Assembly: GCF_024713975.1 (NCBI RefSeq)
Contig: NC_091111.1
Coordinates: forward strand, 15,788,501-15,852,500
Length of the DNA stretch: 64,000 nt
Source: Paralichthys olivaceus
Lineage: Eukaryota > Chordata > Actinopteri > Pleuronectiformes > Paralichthyidae
Direction of reading: 5' to 3'
In this document: one piece after another, positions 21,646 to 33,222 of the stretch
Position numbering within the stretch: the first letter of the stretch is position 1
Layout of the letters: the number at the start of each line of letters is the position of its first letter
The notes under the pieces: generated by a model
What the model was told of the DNA's origin: nothing
Database searches by the model: none
What the model saw: the letters and a program-made list of their open reading frames with translations, nothing else
Position numbers and translations under genes: made by a program

Positions 21646-24600
21646 ATGCACACCTTCAACTTCCTGTGCGCCTTTGGCCTCCTGGCTGCTCTTCAGGTGA
21701 CCTGGGCAGAGGATGTGGAGACTTTGGCAGTAAGTAAAAAAAACCCGGCAGTTTGATTGTGGAGCAAAAAGATGAGAAAATCAAACATATATTTGGTTTT
21801 AATGTGCAAAACAATTTACGTCTTTTCTTTCTCCCTCATCTCTGGAATCACACCTGCAGGAGGGTGAGTGCAAATATTCCAACATCCATCTCCAGTAAGA
21901 TTCAGTTTCATTATTCACATTTGGTTTTGGAATGTTCCCTCCATCCTTTTCTCTTCAGGCACAGTCCTGGTGTCCTCGTCAGACCAGAGTGAGATCGTGA
22001 ACAAGCACAATGCCCTGAGGAGAAATGTTCAGCCCTCTGCCAGCAACATGCTGAAAATGGTAAAAAGAAAAAAAGAAAGAAAGTGCATTAACATAATATA
22101 AACTGAATCTAAACACAAGCACTCACACGTATGTAGATTAAATGGTGTCTGATGTATCGTGGTGGTCTACATGTGTTTATCTAACCGCCGCTCTCCCCTC
22201 GGCTCCCTGCAGAGCTGGAACAGCGAGGCTGCAGCCAACGCTCAGAGATGGGCCAACACCTGCTCCATGAATCACAGCCCTCCCAGCTCCAGAAAAATCA
22301 GCAGTAAGTTCTGTCTGTTTTAAACTGTCGCTTCACGTGCACAAGAAAAAGTGTTTTATTTACCAAAGGTTAACAAGAAATCAGTATTTAGCAGTTAGAG
22401 CATAAAATATTCTGCAACAGCATCATATGAGATTAAAATCCAGGTTAAAATCAAAGTCCAGGCTAATGAAGTAACTTATATACAGTATCCACCACATTTA
22501 TATTTTAATTTAATAGCAGGAAAACTCAGTAAAACCTTTCAAATAGATTGTGAATAATTTGTTGTTTGGCGTCTTTATCAAACCTTTATAACAAAGAAAT
22601 GTAATTGAGGCACTTTATTATATAAAAAACATTACAAGCATTAAATGTAAACATGAATGCATCTTTCCTATGTTGTTTATTCTGTAAAATAAAAGTCACA
22701 TCATCCTTGGGGGCTGAGACAGATTGTATAGGATTCATTTAGATTTAGAGGTGTAGTTAATAAAGTGGCTGTTTCCTTTATGATCATGAATCAAACACAG
22801 AACTTTTTATTTAAGACGACTTAACATATAATTGTGTGACTGCAGCCAGTGGCTGTGGAGAGAACCTGTACATGTCCAGCTACAAGAGCACGTGGAGCGA
22901 CGCCATCCAGTCCTGGTACGATGAGGTGAAGGACTGGCGCTACGGAGTGGGAGCCATCAACGGAGGAGTGATCGGACATTACACACAGGTGCAGCTATAT
23001 ACAGTTTGTGTACATATACACAAACTGTAGTTATTTCTGAATAATTCACACACATTTCCCATCGGATGCTTGGAAAAAGGAGCGTTTTTTAAAAACTGAT
23101 GCTGAGCTCCTTGTGATCTCGTGTCTCTGCTCAGGTTGTGTGGTACAGGTCCAACCAGGTCGGCTGCGCTGTGGCATACTGCCCCAACTCTGCATACAAA
23201 TACTTCTATGTCTGCCAGTACTGCCCACCGTAAGTACATAATATCCCACCGTATATCTGTAAGTCTTTATCTCTGTATTTTGTTGATTAAAATTGAAAAG
23301 AAATAAAGAAACAAAGCATCTATTTTCTTTTTCTGATAACAGTGCCATTTATTTTTAGCCTTAGTAAATTTGAAAACATTTCTGTGCTGAATAATAAAGT
23401 GGATGCAGAAGCAGAGCAGTAATAAATGAAGTAATGAGGAGAATATTTGCAGTTTAGATCTAATTTCCTTCACCACTTTGCTTGGTTGTCATCCGACAGT
23501 GATTTAAAAGTGCTCTGCCTCCTCAGAGCACGTCCATGACATATTTGGGCTGATATCCAGTGAGTCTCTACGTGGTCATGTTTAATATTTAATGGTCTGC
23601 CCTACATTACAGTGGAAACTACCAGTACGCTCGTCCCTACAAATCAGGACCCTCCTGCGGTGACTGCCCCAACGCCTGCGACAACAAACTGTGCAGTAAG
23701 TGGCAAACACAGAGGACGTGATGCCCTCATGGAGCGGCTGTGCCCGTCAAGAATACAGATTGATTATTTTATCAACGGACTTCGGAGGCTGAGCAGGAGA
23801 AAAATGAGCTCGTCAGAGTTTGTTTGTGAGAAATCACACACAAGATGTTAAAGATAACAAAGCTAAGATCGTGGTTTTCGATAAGGAGAGAAACTAATTA
23901 AGTGCAGGTGACAAGAATCATATCTCTAACAAAGATAAATACACAGCTTCACTATCATCAGTAGAAGGACATGAATCATTTTAATTAAATGTATTAACAG
24001 AGCAACTTTCAATAGCCGCTTTAAAGAATGAGGAAAACAAATATAATAAATAAAATCTAAATAGTTCAAAAGGAAAAGATAAGTCATTAGAAATACTAAC
24101 ATACTATAAGTTGACGAGTCAAACCTCATTGTGAGGAGTCTGCAAAGTTTCTCAAGTAAAGACAGAAACAACAGACTTAAAGATCAATGGTTTTTTATAT
24201 ATTAAGGATCATAACATCCGTGATCTTTATCAGCAGCTGGAATTCGTTAACCTAACTTTGGTTTTGAGATAGAGGAATCAAGGAGCTACTCAGTATCAAC
24301 CACCTCCTGCTTCCTCCCTTTTCTTTTCAAAGGCTCTTCCAATTAATTAGCAAGTAAGCTGAATCATTTCTGGACGTGCACACTGAGATTTAACTCTGAG
24401 GATCCTTTCCTGCCTCTAAAATATCTTTGAATTCACAATTCAAAGCTCTGTTGAGTCGTTTTTTTTAACTGAAAGAAACTGTTCAAACGTAATTTAAGAG
24501 ATGGGAATGTTTTCTTTTTGCTCTTTTGACTTTATGCATATCTGTATCTTTCAGGAACTGTGTGTTTTACTGTATAACAGAATCAAATAGTTGCATAAGT

Positions 24601-25122
24601 GTGTACCTGGGTAGAAATGTGCTTTTTGGCCACAACAGTTTTATCTCTGTATACAAGAGTGAAGGATGGGAGGTAGAGCGGGTCGTCTGTGAACCAGAGG
24701 GGTCAGAGGTTTGATCCCCGACTCTTCCAGTCTGCAGGCCAAAGTTTCCTTGGGCAAGACACTGAACCTAAATTACCCCTGCACTGTTCAGCTGTTCAGC
24801 AAAGCCTGGTTCACCCATTTGTTGGGTGAAATATTAAATTCACGATCACTGTATTTTCACCAGTTTGTTACATTTGTCATGGATCTATCAGTTTAAGATA
24901 TAAACCAGGCAAAGGGACAAACTATACATACTGATCATTTTCATTCCTTCTCTTTCTGCATCAATTAACTTTCTCTTTTTCGTGTCTCCTCCAGCCAACC
25001 CCTGTCCCTACTCTGATCAGTACAGTAACTGCCCTGACCTGAAGCAGCAGTGGGGCTGCAGCAACAAGGACGTGGCCTCTTGGTGCCCCGCCTCCTGCAA
25101 GTGCACCACACAAATTATTTAA
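21646..25122 (+). CDS. Cysteine-rich secretory protein (CRISP family)
   Basis: Exons 21646-21729, 21860-21863 (tentative 4-nt microexon), 21959-22059, 22213-22303, 22846-22988, 23135-23229, 23613-23695 and 24995-25122 join to 242 residues, a normal CRISP length. Residues 1-21 form a signal peptide (ending VTWA). The CAP domain shows [33 protein letters not shown] and [12 protein letters not shown], which are the two CRISP signatures. The Cys-rich C-terminal domain (from [11 protein letters not shown] to [10 protein letters not shown]) has the ShK-like ion-channel-regulator pattern. CRISPs are secreted, often in reproductive tract, mucus or venom; which applies here cannot be told. The gene neighbours rhag, as CRISP1/2/3 do in human. 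If the microexon is not used, a donor 4 nt further on in exon 1 (21734) would also restore frame. Confidence 0.9.
24650..24795 (+). mobile_element. tRNA-derived SINE in crisp intron 7
   Basis: GTCAGAGGTTTGATCCCCGA at about 24700-24720 is a tRNA-like B-box region. It is followed by TCTTCCAGTCTGCAG and CCTTGGGCAAGACACTGAA, the conserved body of a common teleost SINE. The A-box end is weaker and the tail is not clear, so the limits are approximate. Confidence 0.65.
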
Positions 25123-25165
25123 ATGCAACACGTCCCCTGTGGGCTTTGACTCATCGGTCAGTTTC

Positions 25166-25171
25166 AATAAA
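25166..25171 (+). terminator. Polyadenylation signal of the crisp gene
   Basis: AATAAA lies 44 bp after the stop codon and is followed within 30 bp by a GT-rich stretch (25190-25208). Confidence 0.75.
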
Positions 25172-25209
25172 GATATGCATCTTCAACACTTGTGTTTTGT
25201 TTTGTGTAT

Positions 25210-28200
25210 CCTCAACTTGATAACGCCCCAAAAAAACACAACCTGAGAAAGTGCTTTCCGTTAATTTGACACATTTGAAGCGCTCTGACCTGTTCGACTA
25301 ACAGATAAGATTAAGGAGGAAATTAAATTTGGCACAGCTCTGGACAAACACTGGCGTGCTCCGCGGACGCAGGAGACATTTGGCTGCGCGAGAGGTGTAA
25401 ATGCACAACTGAGGAAGGAGAACACACTTTGAAAGGGTGGGTCCGGCAGAGGTGGAGAGGGAAAGTTAGATTCCACAAAGATTTCCCAAAGCTGAGCCAA
25501 GAAACAGACGCAGATTGAGACCACACCTGCTGGCACAGGCTGATCAGTGCTAATAATACTAACGTCAAACCAATCTGTCTTTTTGGAATAAATCCAATAG
25601 TCAAACAGACTGAATCCTTAAATATCCTGTGATATTTTTGCAATGTGCAGCAACATATACTTTTCTTTATCATTAATACTCATGAGGTTAGTTTTAGAGG
25701 CAGCTCTAATCTGAGCTGCCAGGAACCTGGAAAAGGTAACTTCCTGTTAGATAAGATATTTTTAAATGAAAACACGCTGTATGTACAAATTCATCATAAT
25801 AACAAAAATAATGCAGGTCGTTGTTAAGGAACGACAACATAAGGCTTTTGTTAGTTGTTCAAGTTGTCGTTCTTCATCACCTTCAGCAGCTTTAGAGCAG
25901 AAGTGATGCTCCGACATCCGAGGCTGAGCGAGTGTGCGTCTCCTCAGGGGTCGACCACAAATGTTCTGGCTGCACAGCGGGCTCCTGGTTTCAAATGGGG
26001 CTGTGTTTGTGTGAGACTCGCACCCTCCACATTTGAGAAGCACAGATGGATCTGCAGGCTCGGCTGGTTGGAATTCAACCAGGTTTTTTTTTCCTTTTTG
26101 TCTTTGGTTTCCACTCGGCGCTGACAGCAGAGGTTGTTTTCATTTTGGCTCATTAAAAGCGTTAGCCGCAATAGTTAACCTATTGCCAGTGTGTCACACG
26201 CACGGCTATTGTGTTGGAATTAGTTCCCTTTCCATGTAATAACAAACATCTCTTGCTGAAGACAAACACGTGGGCCGTGTTTCTGTAATCTTGTCTCAGG
26301 CCAGCACAGCCTCTCGGCGGCGTGTAGGAGTCATTAAGACGTAATGGACCGCTTGTTTCTGCTCCGTCACCGAAATCCTTAGGGGCCAGATGAGAGAACC
26401 ACCTGCAGTGAGCGGACAGGGGAGCTGGAAGGAGTCTTATTCCCCCAGCAGAGGGGGAGATAAGGGGATGAATTTATTTTTCTCTGCCAGCGGATCCAGC
26501 GATAGCAGAGGTCCTCTGGCTTGGCCAAGCTCGATAAGGCCGGCCATGCCATCCTGTGGGGCTTATCAACTCCAGCAGCGAGCATCAACAGTTGAAAATG
26601 TTTATGACTTTGGCGTCAGTTTGTCTTCCTCGACAGCAGACTGTGTAATATGGGGAAAATAAGGACTATGGACATGGTTAAAGCTCCTGTGGATTTTATA
26701 GAAATGAACAACAGTGAAATTGAAGTTTTTGCAAGAAAAGGTTTGCTTGCTTCATCTAAATGTTAACAGTTTACTACGGCTCCACCAGGCAGCTCTCTGC
26801 TTGTGTGGCAGATAAAATAATCAAATGCAGGGGAGACATTTACCTCGTTAGTTCTTTTAAATGAAATCACATCAAGAGAGGAGGGAGAGGAAAGTGTGAG
26901 AAAATAAAAGAGAAGGAAGAGGAGAGGGAGAGGGAGGGAAACAAGCTGGTAGAATCATATAAAGGCATTTTCATAGCACAGGGGGGGAAAAATGCAGGAG
27001 GACACAGAGATCAGATACATCAGTCTGTCCAGACTGAAGACAGTTCATTTAGTCTGAGTCGCTATCTCGTCACATCACAGTCCCTCTGGATTAGAAACAG
27101 GAAGCTGAAAAAACTCCTACTTCATTCAAACTGAGAGAAAAAGATCTTAGGGCTCAGTTCAGCAAACTGCTCTAGATTCACTGTGTTTGACTTTAAAACC
27201 CTGACGAACAAAGTCAAAAAGTTTCAGTTGTGTTTGTTTTAAATCACCTTGAACGGCAGAATCTCACCATGTTAAAATCCAGAGATGCTGCCGTTCATCC
27301 AGGTCTGCTCCAAAGTCTTATGGATCGTGCCAAAACAAATGTGAAATATTCTCTCTTGATGTGTGAAACACAAAAACCTAGAGATCTGTTTGTTCTTAAG
27401 ACGCAGACCCTGGATCAGTCCTGTAGGCCTCATGCAGCCACTTCACACTGTACTGAAGTGTCACCTGTGCAAAGAGAGCTGCACAGAACCAGTCGGAGAG
27501 AGGCCTCTAATGAAATCGGAGCATTGTAGCTTTGGCGCAGCTTCCTTCCTCTCGCTGAGTGCTTTTAGATGCAGCACAAACAAAAACCTGCTAACAGGCT
27601 CCCCAGCTCAGCCCCTCTCAAGCTTTCACCATCTGAGCCGAAGGCCACAGATGTGCCGCTGCCCTGACAGATCACTTTCATTGATAAAGGCCTGAAGGAA
27701 GGAGGGCTGTAGCCATGGCAAACACTTTATTTCTAATCTGTATGTGGTAGCTGGCTCTATAGTAACCACATACTTCCCTATATTGTCCCGTGGAGCTCAC
27801 AGTTTGTGGACCGGGTCACAGTGTGGAGCTTTTCTTCCCCCCCAGAGCTTCCTAAAGTGGCTGTAAGTGCGACTGTGGCTGTAGTTTTATGACGGCAGCA
27901 AGTTCAACCATTGGTCACAAGTCTGAGCTCTCCCAGCAGGCCCGGCTTAGCTAAATAAAACAGGCCTGCTTCACGTCAGCCATTAGAAGTCGGGTGTTGT
28001 TCTTTCTCTGCCTGTTCGATTCTCACTCAATGGTCCCGCGGCAAACGCACATTAAACAAACATTTGGAAAGGGGTCCCAAGCCTGCGGCGGCGGAAGTGG
28101 TTAAGGTGGGTGTATCCCAAACACAATGTATGGCAAAACACTCGCTCACACACAAACCACAACTGTGAAGAAAATAAAATCAAGAGCGAGAATGGACTGG

Positions 28201-28860
28201 AGAAATAATCAGCAGTTTTTAAGATTCTCTTTTTGCGTTTCGGTTCATTAAATCAAGTAGGTTGTAATGTAGATATGTTTCATTAAAGTTGGAATGAAAA
28301 CAAAACAAAAAGTGTTATTTTAAAAATGCTTAACCATCACAAAATACCACGCAATACTTTTTAAAGGTTTTATATTGTAATAACTGGCTTTATTTATGTC
28401 TCAAAACTCATTAGCTCTATGAAACCATTAGAAACAACAAATTCTGGATGTGTGTCCTAAACACGTAATTAATTTTATAATTTTTAATTTTATTTTACTA
28501 GTTTTTCATTTTTTATTTATATACAATGTGGCATTGACCATGAAAATGTTGGGTTGTGAAAAATGCTTCTAGTTTGTGTTTATCCTTCTTTTTGGGAAAC
28601 AATTAAGTTACAAATGATGACATGGACGATGCATCATTAGGACCATTTATTAAAAACTGATGAGAAGTGCAGAGAAAAGCAGGTTTCTTTACGAGCAGAT
28701 GTGTCTCTACAAACTGATTATAAAAATGTCCAAACAAGACGGTCTGTGCAAAGATAAATAGCAAACACAGAGCACAACTGGACGCCTTCAAACCCTGGAA
28801 CCTCCGAGGGTTTGCAGAGTTACAGGAGGATGTTTAACTGCTCCTGGTGGTATTTAATAT
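25210..28860. other. Gene-poor interval downstream of crisp
   Basis: No exon or known repeat could be recognised. Short open frames here lack family motifs or splice partners. The most structured part is 26458-26568, with four GATA motifs. A purine-rich stretch lies at 26875-26945. Confidence 0.4.
26458..26568. promoter_or_regulatory. Candidate GATA-rich erythroid enhancer
   Basis: Four GATA cores occur within 111 bp: AGATAAG at 26458-26464, GATAGC at 26501, GATAAG at 26533-26538 and CTTATCA (minus TGATAAG) at 26562-26568. On the minus strand a CTG lies 8 nt before the last GATA, the spacing of a TAL1-GATA1 composite element. The nearest erythroid gene is rhag, 12 kb downstream. Enhancer function is inference. 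Confidence 0.3.
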
Positions 28861-28861
28861 A

Positions 28862-29640
28862 CAGTGGCAGCAAAACATTTCGGTCAAAATTTCTGTTACT
28901 AGGCGGGTAAATAAATAACCTTATATCCAAAAGGTAAAAAGTGGAAAACTTAACTTTTTCAAAATAAGAAACAAAGGTTACAAACCTGTTGGGGGGATTT
29001 CTGCACATTTGCACAAAGCTTCTATAGTTGTGTGAGATTTTTCCATTGTGGATTTTGAGGTGTGTATATGATCATTATCCTGTTATAGAAGAGATCCTCT
29101 TTTCCTCTTCAGCATTTTTTTACATATGGTTTGATCTGTGCTTCCAGAATCCGCTGGTGTTTTACTGAATCCATTCATTTCTCCATCAAAGAAATGTTTC
29201 CCACTGCAGATCCATTCTCGTGTTTAACAGCTGGAGATGAAATTCATGAAATCCTGCACCACCTTTTCCTCCAAACGCAACTTTTCTTACTGCAGCCAAA
29301 ACTTTTCAGGCTTTCTGTGATCTTCCATGAAGGTCATATTTGTGCAGGTGTGGCTGCACAGTAGAACAGTGCACCACCACCACAGTCTGCTAAATCATTC
29401 TGAGGGTCTTTTATAGTCACACAAAAGGGTTTTATTTGCTTTTTAATGCAGTTCTCTCTGAAAGATTTGCTTTCTAGGTCTCAACTTGACATCCATCATT
29501 CGAACTGAGGTAATAGCTACCTGCTAACACTTTGCTAACTTATATCCTCCTGCTTTAACTCCAGGGTCACAGTTTTAATTCTGCCTGAGTGCAAGACAGA
29601 TGCTTGGAGGTGCCCATGGTTCCTGAAACAGTTAGAAATG
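28862..29640 (-). mobile_element. Degraded Tc1-like DNA transposon
   Basis: The left end CAGTGGCAGCAAAACATTT follows a TA dinucleotide, as in Tc1 insertions. Long stretches are familiar from a high-copy teleost Tc1-like element with the transposase on the minus strand. Examples are TCCATTGTGGATTTTGAGGT (29040), CTTCCATGAAGGTCATATTT (29322) and TGCACAGTAGAACAGTGCAC (29354). Many internal deletions and stops make it inactive. The right inverted terminus was not identified, so the right limit is where the remembered text fades. Confidence 0.8.
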
Positions 29641-32600
29641 GTATCAATCCCCTTGTGCCTTGTCAACTTTCAGATTTTCTGAAATATATTTCTGTTAGAA
29701 ACTCCTAAAAATTGTGGTCTGGGAAAAATACATACATACCCTTCTTGATGCATTATGACACGAGGGCCGTGGAACTCCCTGACAAATATTGCATGAGAGC
29801 AGTGCATTACTTTCCTCAGAGTTCTGCTCTCACCGTAGTTCCTCTGCCTATTTTACCCCCTCTTGGCCTTAATAAAAAAATAAGCCCCCAGGGTATTTAC
29901 ATCTGCTTATCGCTGCTGCCACAGTAATTTGACACAGACGTTTTTTCGCCGGGCCTGACATTTACACAGAGGGACGGCAGAACATTCCTTTTTCTCATCC
30001 TGGTAAATCTGTTCGCCATTAGCCGGTGTCAGACAGACGCAGGAACCGAATCCATACACTTCACTCAGGAATGGCTTGGTCATGCAGGGGTCAATCACTC
30101 ATGGTTCATAATGTCAGCGGCAACCAATGCATTTCTAGTTACGTGACGTGAGAAAAGATAGTTTGGAAGGTCGGGTCCTTCTGGAGAGAAATGGGCGGCA
30201 CAAACTCGTTGTAAATCTTTCACCACGTCTGTATGTAAGGATTTTAGTGACCACCGGTCTGTTTTAAACTGATTCACGAAATCAGCCTGCACCAGGGAAC
30301 TTTCCACCAGAGGAGAATATGGCGCTTTACCCATCATTAACTGAGAGGTTCAATCGGCTATTTCATACAGTGTTCAACTCCGTTTTCATAGCATAAAAAA
30401 ATGAAAGCATCACTTACAAACTTACATGTGAACAATCATCAGTGTGATAAGAACTACGCAAAACAACAGAAACCATCTTTGAAAAAAAATACAGTAATTT
30501 AACTTTTGTGTCTATGTCCCATCCATTAACATTTAGGAGGAGAGCTTTGGCTTTGCTCTTGGGAATTTTGTCACGTTGTCCCTCTCTATATACGGTTGTG
30601 TTGACTTCTCTGGACTGGATGTAAAGTCAGAGGTGTGGAATCATCCAACATGAATATAATTCATAACAAAAGGAGGCCTCTGTAGCTTTATTCACTTTTG
30701 GTTTTTACACTTAATAAATGTGGATGATGTGATCTTAAATCACAGTAATGGTTCAGAACGTCTGCAGTAGAATATACTGAGGTTTGTGTTTAAGTATGCC
30801 TCCCTGAACCCTAAAGCAACACTGCGTGCACGCACATATATACAAACGCATACCTGAGAAAACTGGAAATATTATCACACCAAGTTGTTTGTATAAACCG
30901 ACTGCGGTTTGTTACGTTTGAAATCAACCGTGTCTTTTTTAATTTATGGTGCTGCTCTCACAGCTTTGGCTTGAGATGCGAGTCTGTCACGAGAGGAAAA
31001 ACACATGGTCTCCCATATACAGTAACCGGTCTCTATACTGTACATCTGGCCAGCTCTTATGTAATTATCATGCCTCCCATAATGACTAACATGTGAGCAA
31101 ACATTTAAACAACTGTACAATCATACAAAAGACATGTTTAACATACATTCTCTCTGAATTGCATTTAAGTAAATAAAGCTAAATTGCTTTGAATTAAGAT
31201 TTAATGACACAGCTAGAACTTGCATGACTGTTCTCATGGATACCGGCAACTTGTGCATTCTGTAAATGTTTCAAATAGACTCATTAATTATATCATAGCT
31301 CCTCCCGTTGTTTGCGTGACAAGTCGTTTTCTCCTCCCGTCTCTACTCTGACACGCCTCAATCCACCAATCTCTACATCCTGTGCATTTAAAGCCCACTC
31401 CCCATGTCGTTTAGGTCAGGATGTTTTCTCTGTTGCTGTTTTTTTTTTTTTTTTTTTTTTCAGTCCCCCTCCTCCTTCCTTCGTTTCCCTGTTTCGATCG
31501 GAAGTTCTGGGTTGTGGCCCAATCATTTTAGTTTTTATTAAGATGCGGTGATAACGCGGCAGGTTGATTGCCGCGTGAGGAAAGGGTGCGGCGAACGTCC
31601 CTCAATTAGGCGTCATTTATAGAAGCTGGCGCTAGATAAAGCAATTACAACCTCACTGTAGGGAGGCTGCATGTTTACGAGGCAGCATGACATCAGGATG
31701 TGCTGCAGAGGAAGCCGCGGCGCTGGCTGTCAACAGGCTTTTATCCAACAATAACACGACAGCAGCTCATCTCAGGCCGGGAACATTTAAATGTATAAGG
31801 ATAAAGACTGAGGGAAGACAGCAGTTATATTATGTGTCTTTAAATGCATCTGTGCACACTCTGCTTTGCATGCAATTAGCTTGACATTTAAAAAGAGGAC
31901 AGAAAAACGTGGCTTAGCGGTGACATTATAAACCGAAGGCGAGATCATGACCTGTCACATGTTGCCGCTGCTTGAATGCATTTCTCACCACTTCCCCCTA
32001 CAACGGGACAAATGTCAGAGATAATATGTTCTGGAGTTATTTTTTTATCATACATTTCATACCTGCAGTGGCCTGGGACTGTGTTATCTTTGTAATTGAG
32101 GAAACTAAGGAGTAAAGCAAAGATTTATCTGTGTGTGAATAAATAAGTGAAGTCCCACGACACTGCAAAGTAACTAAAGTACCTCAGACACCACCACCAA
32201 CGCCCCCGTCCCTGAAGCTGGCCTGTTACACTCCCTCAAATAGAATGCATACTGTCAGCATTGGCTGAAATGTCGACATAATAGAGCCTAACTTGGACAG
32301 GAAGCCAGCTAAGGCCATCAAAATATTAAATCCCGATTACCATAAATCTATTCTCTTCAAATCTTTACAGTGCATCTTTAATTAAAATCTTCAGTTGCAC
32401 GAAAACTGCTGAGCTTATTTCACTCTTGAGGATTTAAACTGGAGGGCGTCCAGTGCTGAGAAGAAAAAAACATCTTTAAAAAGCATAAATAGCTCCAGAG
32501 GGTCGGTTACTCTACATCTTCCTGCTGTCATGGAAAAAGCATATGTCAGACATTTCTCTGTATCACGTTTTGCACATGTGGCTTCGGTCCCACAGTGTTC

Positions 32601-32838
32601 GTACTGTACGCACGCTCCTCTGTCTGCACTCTGCTTTGACTGATGCCCGGTGCTCATCCCACGGTAACGCAATAGGCACAAGCTCTAAGTCCTCTGCACA
32701 CCTGTTAAACATTCAGGCGCTCCCAGCCGTCTTCAAACAGGCGCTGCCTATCAGCATCTGCAGCGGAGTGCAGAACCAGATGCTGGTGTAGGGAGGGCGT
32801 GAGGAGGCAGTGTCTCTCATCGAGACCTTATCTTAAAG
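29641..32838. other. Intergenic DNA between two transposons
   Basis: No coding exon was recognised. A 20-base T run at about 31440-31460 is the only striking simple repeat. The remainder looks unique. Confidence 0.4.
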
Positions 32839-33222
32839 TTAAAGGTACAGTGTGTAGAATTTTGTGATATCTAGAGGTGAAGTTGCATGTTGCAGCTGAA
32901 CACCCCTCGCCTCACCCTCCACTGACAAACATGGAAAAGAACATTTGGTAGCTTCAGTTGTCATAAAAACTCTAAAGGTGTTTAGTTTGTTTAGTCTGGA
33001 CTAATGTAAAAAAAACATGGCGGCCTCCGTAGAGAAGACCCCCTTGATGTAAATTGTGATGTAAATATAATTTAAATATAAAGGGTCTTTTCTGTGGTAG
33101 AGAAAACTACAATTCATACAAGTTGGAGGAAACGAACCAGTGAAAACATCATGAGGATTATTCTACATTACATTTCTGTCAATAGATCCCTTTCACCTAA
33201 ATCTTACACACTGGACCTTTAA
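32839..33222 (-). mobile_element. TTAA-flanked MITE (piggyBac-like, non-autonomous)
   Basis: The 384-bp element has inverted ends TTAAAGGTACAGTGTG (left) and TTAAAGGTCCAGTGTG (right, reverse complement), each starting with TTAA, the target duplication of piggyBac-type elements. I recognise the interior as a very common teleost MITE in reverse orientation. It has no coding capacity. Confidence 0.75.
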
